From positions 3,558,001 through 3,622,000 of the forward strand of contig CP026657.1 in assembly GCA_023525915.1 (NCBI GenBank): a stretch of DNA of 64,000 nt. The letters are read 5' to 3'. Below the pieces are notes generated by a model. That model saw nothing but the letters and a program-made list of their open reading frames with translations. It searched no databases and was not told the origin of the DNA. Origin of the DNA: Acetispira formosa (nom. nud.). GTDB taxonomy: Bacteria > Desulfobacterota > Desulfarculia > Adiutricales > Adiutricaceae. This document shows, piece after piece, positions 1 to 8,952 of this stretch. Both the position numbers and the translations under genes were made by a program. The number at the start of each line of letters is the position of its first letter. The stretch's first letter is position 1.

Positions 1-2
1 CG

Positions 3-38
3 CCGGGCTGCGGCATCATTGCCGGGGAAAAGATGTAG
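3..38 (+). CDS. Possible 3' end of a gene cut by the window edge
   Basis: One frame is open from the window edge and would encode PGCGIIAGEKM before a TAG at 36-38. The PGCGI wording resembles the C-terminus of uroporphyrinogen-decarboxylase/MtaA-type methyltransferases, but eleven residues cannot prove it. It is followed directly by repeat DNA, as many gene ends in this window are. Confidence 0.25.
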   Translation, partial: PGCGIIAGEKM

Positions 39-82
39 CTCGCAACAGAGCCGCGTTCAACCAGGTAAAGTGGCGCATGGCC

Positions 83-303
83 GCCGACGGGAGAAATGTT
101 TTCGTCCGTCTCCGTTCCGGGGGTCTTAGTCACGGAGACGGACGAAAACATTTCTCCCGTCGGCTATCTGGTCGGCTTTCTTGAAGGCTGGGAAGCTGGC
201 ATAGTCGGGTGGGAGCCTGGAGTCGGGGCTTGTTTTTGTCCCGGCTCCGTGACTAAAGACCCCCTTCACCTCGACGGGACAAAAACAAGCCCCGACTCCA
301 GGC
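83..303. repeat. Composite foldback element, hairpins A and B (copy 1)
   Basis: Two long palindromes lie about 50 bp apart. Hairpin A spans 83-163; its arms carry GGAGAAATGTTTT and it has a short loop TTCCGGGGGTCTTAGTCA. Hairpin B spans 215-303; its arms carry GGGGCTTGTTTTTGTCCC and its loop carries the opposite-strand motif GTGACTAAAGACCCCC. Both belong to a family found eight more times (as pairs or single A hairpins) in this window. The stem bases of this A copy (GACGG/CCGTC) differ from other copies but remain paired. Confidence 0.85.
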
Positions 304-360
304 GGTTAAAGGGTTAAGCTTTTTACCGCAAAAGTATTTCAATTATATGGTCATAGAAAT

Positions 361-399
361 AAAAAACCGGCGGAGCCGCAATGGCTCCGCCGGTTTTTT
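361..399 (-). terminator. Rho-independent terminator of the chemoreceptor gene
   Basis: An 11-bp GC-rich stem (CCGGCGGAGCC/GGCTCCGCCGG) with a 5-base loop is flanked by A6 and T6. It therefore can terminate in either direction. It lies 22 bp beyond the stop of the minus-strand chemoreceptor gene. Confidence 0.9.
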
Positions 400-420
400 C
401 AGGCATGAAGCCTGTTTGGT

Positions 421-2424
421 TTAGAAATCAGAGAAATCATCGTCCATGGGGAAGGCGTCAGTTTCTTTTTTAGATACCGTCGCGGGTTTTGAGGCTGGCG
501 GCAGAGCCTTGGTCGCGGTGGACGCGGTGCTTGTGCCGCCAAGCGAGACCTTGGGTTTTGGCAGGGACTTCCTGGCCGGGGTGGAACTTCTCATGCCAAT
601 GGCCGCCTGCCCCCTGGCCATGGCCACCAGGCTGTCGACCGCTTCCAGCAGGAGGGCGGCCTGATTGCTCATCTGGGTGGCGGAACTGGCTGATTCTTCA
701 GCTGTGGCCGCGTTGGCCTGGGTCACTTTGTCCATCTCCAGCATGGCCTGGGTAATCTGACCTATGCCCTGTGACTGTTCCTTGGAAGCTTCCGCCACGT
801 CCGACAAAAGGCTGCCCACCCGGCCGCTGCGGTCAGAAACCGTGCCCACGTTGGAGGTGGCGGTTTCCAACAGGCTGGTGCCGGTCTGTATATTGGTTAT
901 GGTATAGTTTATCAGAGTTGCCGTATTGCGGGCCGCTTCAGCCGAACGGCTGGCCAGATTGCGCACTTCTTCGGCCACAACCGCGAAACCGGCCCCGGCT
1001 TCGCCCGCACGGGCCGCTTCCACCGCCGCGTTCAGGGCCAGAAGGTTGGTCTGGAAAGCTATTTCATCAATAGTCTTGATGATGCGGCCGATCTTTTCGC
1101 CGGAAGTGGCAATGTCGGTCATGGCTTTTTCCAGATCGGTCATGGAATCCATCGTGGTCTGAACCGCGTCCTGAGTCTCGCGCATGAGGTTGTTGGCCTC
1201 CGACGAGTTGTCGGCGTTGCGGTTGGTCATTGAGGACAGCTCCTCCAGGGCGGCCGACGTTTCTTCAAGGCTGGCCGCGTTTTCAGTGGCCCCTTCGGCC
1301 AGCTTGTTGGACGCGCCGGAAAGCATTGAAGAGGCCTCATCCACCTCGGCCGCGCCTTCGCTGAGGCTGTCGATGATGAAATTGAGCTGGCCGTTGATGC
1401 TGGCGGTGATAATCCAGCCCAAAATCAGGCTGAGCACCAGACCCACCACCGCGCCGACGATCTGCGACTGGGTGATGCGGGAAACCGCGACATTGTTTTG
1501 CTCGGAAATGGAAGTGGTGGTTTTCAGAATTTCTTCCATCACCATCAGCCCGACGTCATTGGCTTGATCCACCAACTGATTTCGTTCAGCCAGGCTGTCT
1601 GACCAGTCCGTCAGGCTCTTGAGGTAAATTTCAGCGTCTTTCCTGATTTCTCCCACCACAGTGACCATTTCTTTGAGAATGCGGATAACGTCATCACCGA
1701 CGGCTTCATCAAGGTCTTTCTGAAGCTGGGCCTGAGTTTCAGACGCCTTGGCAATGAGTTCCCCCACTTCCTTGGAGTCGTGCTTGCCGTAAGCTTCCCA
1801 GGCGTCCAGTTGCAGGGAGTAGCCCATGCGCACCAGTTCCGAGGTCAAAAGAACGCGGTGGAGTCTGAAAGAGCGTTTTTCCTGGGTGCTGTTAACATCA
1901 AAGCCGTGGGTGACGAGTTCATCGGTGGCCAGGGTTTCCTGCATTTTCTGAAAATCAGTGGCCAGTTCGATATACCTGGTGGTTTTGTCCATGATGCTCT
2001 GGCGTGAGGCTACTATGTTTTTGCCGATACCATCCAGACCGTCATAGTTTTTGTTCATATCGGCTATCAGCTTTTCCACCCCCGGAGTGGCGCCGCGCAT
2101 CTGGGCGAAACTCTGGCCGTGTTCCACAATTTGCCGCATGTCTTTAAAAGCGCCCTCAACCCTGGTGAAGTGCTCTTTGGCCGCATCCATGTATCTCTGT
2201 TCTTCATTAAAGGCATAGCCGCGCACTTCATAGGTCGAGCGGCCAATCGCGATGTTGAATTCGGAAACCGCTTTCACCATCGGCAGACACTCGGCAGCCA
2301 TTGTTCTGGATGAGGAACGCACCGGCCCCAGAAGAACGATCGACAGGACATTGAGAATTAACATGATAAGAATAAGTGCGGTGAAGCCAAGCCGTATCCG
2401 TGAAGAAAGTTTCATTTTACTCAT
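421..2424 (-). CDS. Methyl-accepting chemotaxis protein
   Basis: Transmembrane chemoreceptor that passes ligand information to a CheA/CheW array. The protein opens with a basic stretch and TM1 (about residues 12-34). A helical periplasmic sensor domain of roughly 290 residues follows, then TM2 (about 323-345) and a long cytoplasmic coiled coil. The signalling tip reads [20 protein letters not shown] followed by [13 protein letters not shown], the universal MCP hairpin. The chosen start (MSKMKLSS) removes 18 upstream residues lacking signal-anchor character. The C-terminus ends in an acidic, phenylalanine-rich tail (DDDFSDF), which may dock adaptation enzymes (inference). It sits 74 bp downstream of cheW in the same direction, so the two are probably co-transcribed. 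Ligand unknown. Confidence 0.93.
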   Translation of the reverse strand: MSKMKLSSRIRLGFTALILIMLILNVLSIVLLGPVRSSSRTMAAECLPMVKAVSEFNIAIGRSTYEVRGYAFNEEQRYMDAAKEHFTRVEGAFKDMRQIVEHGQSFAQMRGATPGVEKLIADMNKNYDGLDGIGKNIVASRQSIMDKTTRYIELATDFQKMQETLATDELVTHGFDVNSTQEKRSFRLHRVLLTSELVRMGYSLQLDAWEAYGKHDSKEVGELIAKASETQAQLQKDLDEAVGDDVIRILKEMVTVVGEIRKDAEIYLKSLTDWSDSLAERNQLVDQANDVGLMVMEEILKTTTSISEQNNVAVSRITQSQIVGAVVGLVLSLILGWIITASINGQLNFIIDSLSEGAAEVDEASSMLSGASNKLAEGATENAASLEETSAALEELSSMTNRNADNSSEANNLMRETQDAVQTTMDSMTDLEKAMTDIATSGEKIGRIIKTIDEIAFQTNLLALNAAVEAARAGEAGAGFAVVAEEVRNLASRSAEAARNTATLINYTITNIQTGTSLLETATSNVGTVSDRSGRVGSLLSDVAEASKEQSQGIGQITQAMLEMDKVTQANAATAEESASSATQMSNQAALLLEAVDSLVAMARGQAAIGMRSSTPARKSLPKPKVSLGGTSTASTATKALPPASKPATVSKKETDAFPMDDDFSDF

Positions 2425-2498
2425 AGTATTAAACCCTGACATGTAATAAAGGGGCGATAGGTTGATCGCCCCTGTCAAAAATTGTTCGTTTCAGATTC

Positions 2499-3017
2499 TT
2501 AAAACCCCAAATCCAGGCCGCTCAAGTCTTCCACGGCCAGGATTCTATCGATATCGAGGAGTATTTTTACGCCTTTTCCAATTTTGGCCATGCCCAGAAT
2601 GTATTCCGTATTGAGCTGGGAGCCGAAAGTGGGCGGATCTTCCACTTCTTCAGCCTTGATGTTGGCCACCTCCGAAACATAATCCACCACAATGCCGATG
2701 CGCACGAAATTATCGGCCCCGCCCCGCACATCGACCACGATAATGCTGGTTCTTTCAGTGTAATCCAGCTCTTCCATACCGAATTTCAGGCGCAGATCCA
2801 CCACCGGGATGACCTTGCCGCGCAGGTTGATCACTCCCTTGACAAAGCTGGGGGTCTGGGGCACAGTTCTGATGGGCATCATCCCGATGATTTCACGTAC
2901 TTTTAAAATACTGATGCCATACTCTTCATTGGCCAGCGAGAAGGTCAGAAATTTACCCTCCTGCCCGGCTGACCGGCCCTTGATTACCGGCACACCATTG
3001 GATGTGGCTAAACTCAT
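2499..3017 (-). CDS. cheW: Chemotaxis coupling protein CheW
   Basis: Scaffold protein that couples chemoreceptors to the CheA kinase. The 172-residue protein has the single CheW domain, with LTFSLANEEYGISILKVREI near the N-terminus, VINLRGKVIPVVDLR in the middle and EYILGMAKIGKGVKILLDID near the C-terminus. An SD-like GGAG lies just before the ATG at 3017. It is the first gene of a two-gene unit with the chemoreceptor. No cheA, cheR or cheB lies in the window, so the partners are elsewhere. Confidence 0.95.
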   Translation of the reverse strand: MSLATSNGVPVIKGRSAGQEGKFLTFSLANEEYGISILKVREIIGMMPIRTVPQTPSFVKGVINLRGKVIPVVDLRLKFGMEELDYTERTSIIVVDVRGGADNFVRIGIVVDYVSEVANIKAEEVEDPPTFGSQLNTEYILGMAKIGKGVKILLDIDRILAVEDLSGLDLGF

Positions 3018-3431
3018 GTTAAGACTCCATATTCACATTCTGATAGAGCGATCCCCGATCAAGGATACCGCCGGACGCCAGCCGTGGAACTGCCGTCATT
3101 TATCTAAAAAGCCAGAGGGGACATAAACCCGCTAAAAGACTGTGCTTTGATTTTAAGGTATTATGCCACATTTCAACAAAAAAGAAAACAAATTGTAAAT
3201 CCATGAAACCCTTTGAAGCAGTGTCTGTTCAGGCCTCCACCGGTTCCAATAGCCTTAAAATTGTCATTGTTAACTTATTGTTTAATTGTGATATTCAGTG
3301 GGATCAATTATCTATTTTTAATGTTTCCTCATGGCCGTATACTGCCCGTAACCGGAACCTCCCGACCTGATCATCAGTAATATTTTGATTACGACGTGTT
3401 ATAATCCCCTTTCATACCTGGGAGGTGCCGG
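3018..3431. other. Divergent intergenic region between cheW and the ACR3-like gene
   Basis: About 410 bp without a convincing ORF. The right half is AT-rich and should hold the promoter of the rightward transporter gene. I see no member of the dispersed repeat families here, which is unusual for a gap of this size in this window. Confidence 0.6.
3397..3405 (+). promoter_or_regulatory. Extended -10 promoter for the ACR3-like gene
   Basis: TGTTATAAT is a TGnTATAAT extended -10 element 27 bp before the start codon. No good -35 hexamer is visible at normal spacing, which extended -10 promoters tolerate. Confidence 0.5.
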
Positions 3432-4382
3432 ATGAGTTTACTGGAAAAAATGCAAACATTAATAATGCTTGCCGCCATTGCCTTAGGTTTCGCCAGCGGC
3501 CGTTTCCTGCCGGCGGCGGCCGGGGCGGACGTGCTGATAACGCCGGCCCTGATGTGCATGCTCTTTGGTCTTTTTCTCGGCATTTCTCTGTCGGAACTTA
3601 AACGTGGTTTTTTGGATATGAAGTTCACGTCCGTCAGTCTGGCTGTTAACTTTGTGTGGATTCCAGTGCTGGGCTGGTGGCTGGGCGGGATATTCCTGGC
3701 CGATTCACCGGCGCTCCGCATCGGCTATATCATGCTGCTGGTGACTCCCTGCACTGATTGGTATCTCGTTTTCACCGGCATCGCCCGGGGCAATGTGCCG
3801 CTTTCAGCCGCCATTTTGCCGATAAACCTGATTGTTCAGGTGATTTTGCTGCCTGTTTACCTTTTGCTGTTTTCCGGCCTGAGCGGCCACCTGGAACTCG
3901 GCCCGATTCTGCGAAGTGTCCTGCTGGTGCTGGTTTTGCCATTTAGCCTGGCCCAGGCCGTGAGGCGGTTCATGACGGAGGGGGGAGCGGTTCGCCGGGG
4001 GATGGAGAAAATTTTCAGCGGCGGTCAGTTCTGGTTTCTGTGCCTGGCCATTTGGGCCATGTTCGCCTCACAGGCTGGCTATCTATCCGGCAATGCGGGC
4101 ATTTTTGTCAAGCTGCTGGCTCCGGTCCTCTTATTTTTCATCACAAACTTTGTGGCCGTCCGTATCCTGGCCAAGATTTTAAAATTTTCCTTTGAAGATT
4201 CAGTCAGCCTCAGCCTGACTACCCTGGCCCGCAATTCCCCCATATCCCTGGCCATCGCCGTGACCGCTTTTCCCGATGAGCCGCTGATAGCGCTGGCCCT
4301 GGTTATTGGGCCGTTGATTGAGCTGCCTTTTTTAGGCTTCATATCCCAGGTGCTGCTCTGGATGCGGCCGAAGGGGGCGTGA
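3432..4382 (+). CDS. ACR3 / bile acid:sodium symporter superfamily transporter
   Basis: Inner-membrane carrier of about ten transmembrane helices (316 residues). The segment TPCTDWYLVFTGIARGN matches the ACR3 arsenite-efflux family, in which the cysteine of the PCT motif is essential. The glutamate near the end (GPLIELPFLG) corresponds to the conserved acidic residue of the last helices. SD sequence GGGAGGTG precedes the ATG. There is no arsR, arsC or arsA neighbour, so arsenite specificity is unproven; other small-anion or organic substrates are possible. It converges on the deacetylase-like gene with a gap of 5 bp. Confidence 0.8.
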   Translation: MSLLEKMQTLIMLAAIALGFASGRFLPAAAGADVLITPALMCMLFGLFLGISLSELKRGFLDMKFTSVSLAVNFVWIPVLGWWLGGIFLADSPALRIGYIMLLVTPCTDWYLVFTGIARGNVPLSAAILPINLIVQVILLPVYLLLFSGLSGHLELGPILRSVLLVLVLPFSLAQAVRRFMTEGGAVRRGMEKIFSGGQFWFLCLAIWAMFASQAGYLSGNAGIFVKLLAPVLLFFITNFVAVRILAKILKFSFEDSVSLSLTTLARNSPISLAIAVTAFPDEPLIALALVIGPLIELPFLGFISQVLLWMRPKGA

Positions 4383-4387
4383 AATTT

Positions 4388-5125
4388 TCAGAGATTCAGT
4401 TCCGCGGGCAGTTCGCTCAGAAAATGGCCCTTGGAGGTTTTCAGGATTTCATTGGCCAGCATTTTAAACAGGTTCCAGGTTCCGGGGCGGCCGCTGGCCG
4501 TGGGAGGGGCTTCGTCGGGCAGACCCTCTTTTATCATGTTGAAATCCGCCAGATTATTGGCGTTCAGATAGAGATAGGCCACATGGAAGCAGAAAATTTT
4601 CAATCCAGGAGCCGCCCAGTTGGGCATATCCAGGCGGTCAAAGGGCAGGCGGCGGGCCAGATGCAGATGGTCGCTGGCCCAGACCGGCCAGCGATACAGT
4701 TTACCCACCTTGAAGCCGGTCAAGCCCGGGTGGTAGGGCAGAATCATGGAACTGTCGTGTGTGAATCCGCAGCGGGTCATCAGGCGTGAAAGGTCTGAAT
4801 GCCAGTAAAAGCGATGAGTTCGCACCGCCATTGACTCGTTTATGGCGGATTTATAGTGTTTAAGGATTGTTTCTTCCGCTTTTTCCACTGCCAGATCGTG
4901 ACCATGAGTGGCCACGGCCAGAGGGGATTCCTCATTGTCACCCGGTATGGCCTGGCGGCGAGAGAGGTCCGGGTGGCAGCCGGCCTCCAGTTCGGGCCAG
5001 TATTCCACCGGGCTGGGGGTTGAAAAAAATACAGTCGTTTTCACTCCCAGTTCACGCACTTTGTCCAAAACCACTTTAGTGGCGTGATCGGGAGCCCAAT
5101 CCGTGTCGATTGTTAATATGATCAT
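4388..5125 (-). CDS. Polysaccharide-deacetylase-like (WbmS-type) protein
   Basis: A 245-residue protein with the NodB-like (beta/alpha) barrel layout: the opening IILTIDTDWAPD supplies the Asp-Asp style metal/catalytic motif. VKTTVFFSTPSP follows as the second strand, ATHGHDLA supplies histidines, and a late histidine lies in CFHVAYL. The family hydrolyses acyl groups from carbohydrates, and WbmS-type members occur in LPS or glycan biosynthesis; the substrate here is inferred only. No other glycan gene adjoins it. A family-2 repeat and a hairpin-A repeat lie directly upstream. Confidence 0.7.
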   Translation of the reverse strand: MIILTIDTDWAPDHATKVVLDKVRELGVKTTVFFSTPSPVEYWPELEAGCHPDLSRRQAIPGDNEESPLAVATHGHDLAVEKAEETILKHYKSAINESMAVRTHRFYWHSDLSRLMTRCGFTHDSSMILPYHPGLTGFKVGKLYRWPVWASDHLHLARRLPFDRLDMPNWAAPGLKIFCFHVAYLYLNANNLADFNMIKEGLPDEAPPTASGRPGTWNLFKMLANEILKTSKGHFLSELPAELNL

Positions 5126-5149
5126 GGTTCCTTTTACTTGCTGTATCGT

Positions 5150-5262
5150 AGCTACGCAAAAAACGTGGTTTTTGCTTCGCGGGCAGCGACCTCGGCATCA
5201 AAACCAATCGCTGGCGCTCCGTCTCGCCATCCATGGCTCGACCCCCGCTATATGCGGAGGGC
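5150..5262 (+). repeat. Family-2 dispersed repeat (copy 1)
   Basis: About 110 bp with two conserved blocks: a small hairpin CGCAAAAAACGTGGTTTTTG, and CAATCGCTGGCGCTCCGTCT followed by CGCCATCC-TGGCTCGACC. Near-identical blocks recur at 6.5, 19.2, 28.4, 43.0 and 45.5 kb in both orientations. It lies upstream of the deacetylase-like gene and next to a hairpin-A repeat. Confidence 0.8.
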
Positions 5263-5336
5263 TTGGCCTGGAATCGTTGTCCGGCTCACACTGGGGCCAG
5301 GCGCACTTTCCTGCCTTGGGGGAAGCCGACCTTGTA

Positions 5337-5419
5337 GCCGCCAGGAGAAATGTTTTTGCCCGGCGAGGTGACTAAAGACCCCCGGAACCTCGCCGGGCAA
5401 AAACATTTCTCCTGGCGGC
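5337..5419. repeat. Single hairpin A of the composite foldback family (copy 2)
   Basis: Perfect 33-bp arms around a 17-base loop GACTAAAGACCCCCGGA. The stem base here is CGGCGAGG/CCTCGCCG, different from the CGGCTCCGG of other copies but fully paired. The left flank still carries the inter-hairpin linker (CACTTTCC...GAAGCCGACC) seen in complete copies, so hairpin B appears to have been lost. Confidence 0.9.
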
Positions 5420-5467
5420 GGTCCCCCGCTTTTCCGTCATTTTAAAAATGACCGCACGCCAGGCGGT

Positions 5468-6370
5468 TTACAGGGACAGTTCCTTTAAGCGGTCCGCCTT
5501 GATCACTGGAGAATCTTTTGGTTTAGTGGCCCGCTCGATACGCAGCTTGGCTACTCGGCTCAGCTCTTGATCGAAAAGGTTGAAAACAGTCTTCAAAACC
5601 CGGATCACAGAGCGAATGGCCGGTTTTTTACGGCCGGTGTTTTCATCCATATAAAGGCTCCGGCACAGCGACAGACCGATGGTCCGCACCCGCGGATGGT
5701 TGCGCAGAGATTCAGGCGCACAGGCCGTTCCGGCCTGCGGCAGGTTCAGCTCGGCCCACCAGCGGAAGGCCCTGAATGTATCACCGGTCATGTTGGCCAG
5801 GCCTTCAGGAGTCAGTTTGCCGGCTGTGCTGACGCAGGCCTGGGGACGGGGATAGCGCCGATCCTTTTCAAAATTCTGGGGCATGGAGGTAAAGGAGCGC
5901 AGGGTTACAATCAAGACCAGGGGGGCCTCTTCCAAAAGGCTGTGCGCCGCATCCTCAATCTGCTGGAGGAAGGGCAGGGTGGTGCGGCTGAAAATGGTTT
6001 CGCGGTCTTTGTCGCTCCAATTGATAGCCTTGCCGGCCGTCGTCTGGGGGAGGGTGGCCGGAGCGCCGGGCGATATTGAGTCGTCTTCCGAAAGCTCGGC
6101 GGCCCACAGTCCCCAGGGGTCGGCCACCACCGGGCTGTAGGGATATATGATCAGCGGCCGCTCAATCCGCCGGTCCCTTTTTTGGAACACAGCCGCTTCA
6201 GCCGCCATCTCAGCCAGATAGGGGTCGATCAGCCGCCAGTGCTCCAACTGCCACTCCTCCGGGCTCAGGGCCAGCCTTTTGGCCACCGCCGGGGGCGCGG
6301 CCTGGGCCGTATAGGGCAGATTGATTATCACTTTGGACATTTCGGTTTCGGCCTTTTCCACCTTTTTCAT
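5468..6370 (-). CDS. N-formylglutamate-amidohydrolase-like protein
   Basis: A 300-residue soluble protein. Its opening KVIINLPYTAQAAPP and the later VLIVTLRSFTSMPQNFEKD and RYPRPQACVS follow the order of blocks in the N-formylglutamate amidohydrolase family. However, the usual PHSG is replaced by PYTA, and the usual His of the D-x-HS block is replaced by TLRSF, so catalytic activity is doubtful. The C-terminal 60 residues are basic and of unknown role. The ATG at 6370 has a weak SD; MSKVIINLP (6340) is an alternative. Function not established. Confidence 0.5.
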   Translation of the reverse strand: MKKVEKAETEMSKVIINLPYTAQAAPPAVAKRLALSPEEWQLEHWRLIDPYLAEMAAEAAVFQKRDRRIERPLIIYPYSPVVADPWGLWAAELSEDDSISPGAPATLPQTTAGKAINWSDKDRETIFSRTTLPFLQQIEDAAHSLLEEAPLVLIVTLRSFTSMPQNFEKDRRYPRPQACVSTAGKLTPEGLANMTGDTFRAFRWWAELNLPQAGTACAPESLRNHPRVRTIGLSLCRSLYMDENTGRKKPAIRSVIRVLKTVFNLFDQELSRVAKLRIERATKPKDSPVIKADRLKELSL

Positions 6371-6496
6371 GGCTTTTCACACTTATGTGATATACTTTAG
6401 AAAGTACGGCTCTCAGCCCGTCCGTTATTTTAGCAATGTTGGATAAAATGATCAACAATAGGCAGCAATTCTAATTATGGCCGACGCCGCCACATA

Positions 6497-6612
6497 AATC
6501 CGGGGTCGAGCGCTGCGAGACGGAGCGCCAGCGACTGGTTTTGACGGAAAAATAGCCGCTCGCGAAACAAAAACCACGCTTTTTGTGTAGCTGCGAGTCG
6601 TAAGTTCAAGGG
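6497..6612 (-). repeat. Family-2 dispersed repeat (copy 2)
   Basis: Minus-strand copy: GGAGCGCCAGCGACTGGTTT and AAACAAAAACCACGCTTTTT blocks in inverted order relative to the copy at 5.2 kb. It fills most of the gap between the amidohydrolase-like gene and the M24 peptidase gene. Confidence 0.8.
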
Positions 6613-6663
6613 AAAAAACCATAATTAGAATAGCTGAACAATAGGTAAATGGGTGGAGTTAAT

Positions 6664-7767
6664 ATGAAACAGATGTCAGTCGAGGCGGAGCGCCTCAAGA
6701 TTTTGCGCACACAAATGAAGGAGCATGGCGCGGAGGCCGTCCTCATCACTTCACCGGCCAACCGCCGCTATTATTCGGGCTTTGAGGCCATGGATATGAT
6801 GCTCAACGAATCCAGCGGCGTTCTGATGATAACCAGGCGCGGCCAGTGGCTGCTGACTGATTCCCGCTACACCGAAATCGCGCAGGCCGAAGCGCCGCTC
6901 TTTAAAGTTGTCGATTACCGGCGCGGACTGGGCGCAGAACTGGCTTCAATGGCCGCCCTGAAAAAGGTGCCGGAAATCTGTTTCGAGCCGGATTTTATGA
7001 GCGTGGGCGTTTACAGCAAATTGTCCGAAGCTCTGCCGGAACACAAGCTTGAGCCTCTGCCATTCAGCCTGGATGCTCCCCGCTCCGTTAAATCGGCCCA
7101 GGAAATCAAGCTGGTGGAGAAAGCCCTGGCCATAACTGAGGCGGCCGTGTCGGCGCTTTTTAAAATAATGGAACCGGGCATGACTGAAGGGCAGGCCGCG
7201 CTTTTTCTGGAAACTGAATTCCGCCGCCTGGGTGCGGACGGCCCCAGCTTCGACACCATCGTGGCCTCCGGGCCCAACGCGTCGCTGCCGCACGCTGTGC
7301 CGGGCGGGAAGAAAATGAAGAGCGGCGAACTGGTGGTGGTGGACTGCGGGGCCCGCTATCGCGGCTACTGCGCGGACATAACCCGCACCAAGATGCTGGG
7401 CCGGCCCAAACCCTGGCAGCGGGAGATTTACCGCATAGTGCGTGAGGCCCAGCTCATGGCCATAGAGGCCATCAAGCCAGGCGTCACTGGCGCGGATGTG
7501 GACAAGGTGGCCAGGGGGCACATCAAAAATTGCGGTTATGGCGATTACTTCGGGCACGGACTGGGCCACGGGGTGGGGCTTTTAATTCATGAGGCGCCCT
7601 CTCTGTCCCCGCGCAACCTGCGTCCGCTTCAGGCCGGGGAGATTGTCACTGTGGAGCCTGGCATTTATCTGCCCGGCAAGGGCGGCGTCCGGCTGGAGGA
7701 ACTGGTGCTGGTGACTCCCAAGGGGCATCGGCTATTGAATAAAAATAAAGAATTTTATGATTTCTGA
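6664..7767 (+). CDS. Xaa-Pro aminopeptidase / M24 family metallopeptidase
   Basis: Cytosolic creatinase-fold peptidase that releases N-terminal residues before proline. The N-terminal creatinase domain (about 1-125) begins LKILRTQMKEHGAEAVLITS; the pita-bread catalytic domain follows. Metal ligands are visible: Asp in VVDCGARYRG and CADITRT, His in GHGLGHGVGLLIHE, Glu in TVEPGIYLPG and RLEEL. The start at 6664 is preferred because GGTGGAG lies 6 bases upstream; an in-frame ATG at 6649 is the alternative. Length (367 residues) is usual. A hairpin terminator follows at 7777-7810. Confidence 0.93.
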   Translation: MKQMSVEAERLKILRTQMKEHGAEAVLITSPANRRYYSGFEAMDMMLNESSGVLMITRRGQWLLTDSRYTEIAQAEAPLFKVVDYRRGLGAELASMAALKKVPEICFEPDFMSVGVYSKLSEALPEHKLEPLPFSLDAPRSVKSAQEIKLVEKALAITEAAVSALFKIMEPGMTEGQAALFLETEFRRLGADGPSFDTIVASGPNASLPHAVPGGKKMKSGELVVVDCGARYRGYCADITRTKMLGRPKPWQREIYRIVREAQLMAIEAIKPGVTGADVDKVARGHIKNCGYGDYFGHGLGHGVGLLIHEAPSLSPRNLRPLQAGEIVTVEPGIYLPGKGGVRLEELVLVTPKGHRLLNKNKEFYDF

Positions 7768-7776
7768 GCGGCTTAG

Positions 7777-7810
7777 ACCTGTTTTTCCGGCTGCGGCTGG
7801 AAAAACAGGT
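7777..7810 (+). terminator. Hairpin terminator after the M24 peptidase gene
   Basis: Stem ACCTGTTTTTCC / GGAAAAACAGGT with a ten-base loop, ten bases after the stop codon. The T-tract lies within the stem rather than after it, so efficiency is uncertain. The rpsD promoter follows immediately. Confidence 0.6.
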
Positions 7811-7837
7811 TGCATTTGGCCGGAATAAAGTTATAAT
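7810..7837 (+). promoter_or_regulatory. Sigma-70-type promoter for rpsD
   Basis: TTGCAT (7810-7815) and TATAAT (7832-7837) are separated by 16 bp. The promoter is 89 bp upstream of the rpsD start. Confidence 0.65.
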
Positions 7838-7849
7838 ACCTCTTTCACC

Positions 7850-7867
7850 CGCGCCTTAATAGGCGCG
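7850..7867 (+). promoter_or_regulatory. Leader hairpin of rpsD
   Basis: Perfect stem CGCGCC / GGCGCG with loop TTAATA in the 5' untranslated region. Ribosomal protein S4 commonly represses its own mRNA by binding leader structure; whether this small hairpin takes part is inference. Confidence 0.4.
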
Positions 7868-7925
7868 TCATCATGCCAACCGGGCCATAGTGGTCCGCAT
7901 AAAGAACAAAAGGAGCGTTCAGTTT

Positions 7926-8519
7926 ATGGCAACCCATCGTGAACCCCGTTTTAAACTTTGCCGCCGCTTGGGGATCAATATTTACGGCCACCCCAAGGCT
8001 CTCAAAAGGGGAGAAGGCAAAAATGCAAGGGGCGGCCGTAAGATCTCGGAATACGGTTTGCAGCTTTTGGAAAAACAGAAGGTCAAGGCCTATTATGGCG
8101 TTATGGAGCGTCAGTTCCTCCGCTATGTCAAAGCCGCGCAGAAAAGCTCGGAAATGACCGGCGTGGCCCTTCTGAAAAGCCTTGAGTGCCGTCTCGACAA
8201 CCTCGTCTATCGCATCGGCTTTGCCAAGTCCATCCGTCAGGCCCGCCAGATGGTGACCCATGGCCATCTTCTGGTCAACGGTAAAAAAGTCGACATCCCT
8301 TCCTTTAGCGTGAAGGTCGATGATGTGATCACCCTGCGGGAAGCTTCCCGCAAAAACGAGATGGTCGTGAAGAATTTCCAGGAACTGGCCACTTTCAATG
8401 TGCCTTACATTGAAAAACAGATGGATCAGTTCAGCGGCAAACTCATCCGCCTGCCCGAACGCGAAGAAATCCCGATAGATGCCAATGAGCGTCTGATCGT
8501 GGAATACTATTCGAAATAA
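7926..8519 (+). CDS. rpsD: 30S ribosomal protein S4
   Basis: Primary 16S-binding protein of the small subunit. The 197-residue sequence has the S4 N-terminal domain ([37 protein letters not shown]) and the S4 RNA-binding domain ([36 protein letters not shown]). It ends in the typical [15 protein letters not shown]. The N-terminus lacks the four-cysteine zinc site, so it is a zinc-independent form. The start is set by AAAAGGAG upstream of ATG at 7926. It stands alone rather than in the alpha operon. Confidence 0.98.
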   Translation: MATHREPRFKLCRRLGINIYGHPKALKRGEGKNARGGRKISEYGLQLLEKQKVKAYYGVMERQFLRYVKAAQKSSEMTGVALLKSLECRLDNLVYRIGFAKSIRQARQMVTHGHLLVNGKKVDIPSFSVKVDDVITLREASRKNEMVVKNFQELATFNVPYIEKQMDQFSGKLIRLPEREEIPIDANERLIVEYYSK

Positions 8520-8543
8520 TTGCCGATTTACCCTCTGGCAGTT

Positions 8544-8580
8544 CAAAAGCCCCCGCGCCTTTGGTGCGGGGGCTTTTGTT
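8544..8580 (+). terminator. Rho-independent terminator of rpsD
   Basis: GC-rich stem AAAGCCCCCGC / GCGGGGGCTTT with a nine-base loop followed by a T-rich tail, 25 bp after the stop codon. Confidence 0.9.
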
Positions 8581-8698
8581 TTGAAGACAAAGTTTAATTG
8601 AGTACGTTAACTATTTTTTTATTGGTTGGTGTGGTATATTCTATTTGTTATGCTTGAGTTTTTTTATATGATTTTTAATCTGCAATGGAGGGTACACA

Positions 8699-8884
8699 GT
8701 GAAAAAAACGACTTTTTGCCCTAAGTGTAATCACAAGCTCGGTGACAAAGCCCATTACTGCCCCATCTGCGGCCCCGAACGTCAGGATAACGGCTTGGAG
8801 AGAAAGAACGACCCGGCTGAACCTGGAGTTCCGCCGGATAGGGAAAAACCGGCTTCATCCGATGGAGAAAAGAGCCGCAAGTAG
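8699..8884 (+). CDS. Zinc-ribbon miniprotein
   Basis: A 61-residue protein with a single treble-clef/zinc-ribbon: CPKC and CPIC knuckles 14 residues apart (residues about 8-25), followed by a charged, proline-rich, probably disordered tail. It starts with GTG, decided by GGAGG eight bases upstream. Such small zinc-ribbons have no assigned function. It is followed by an 11-bp hairpin at 8890-8921. Confidence 0.8.
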   Translation: MKKTTFCPKCNHKLGDKAHYCPICGPERQDNGLERKNDPAEPGVPPDREKPASSDGEKSRK

Positions 8885-8889
8885 AAAAA

Positions 8890-8921
8890 TCCCGCCGGAA
8901 AACTATTATATTCCGGCGGGA
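8890..8921. terminator. Hairpin between convergent genes
   Basis: Perfect 11-bp stem TCCCGCCGGAA / TTCCGGCGGGA with a ten-base AT loop, just after the zinc-ribbon gene and before the end of the convergent DUF1269 gene. There is no strong T-tract. Confidence 0.6.
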
Positions 8922-8952
8922 GCTGGCCTTGACCGATGGAATTGGTGAGCTG

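Noticed and set aside
96..317. 73-codon frame through the first composite repeat
   Set aside because: The frame arises from the palindromic repeat DNA itself; similar false frames appear at other copies (44.9, 54.6, 61.2, 63.5 kb).
7845..8546. 233-codon minus-strand frame over rpsD
   Set aside because: Covers rpsD in antisense; S4 on the plus strand is certain.
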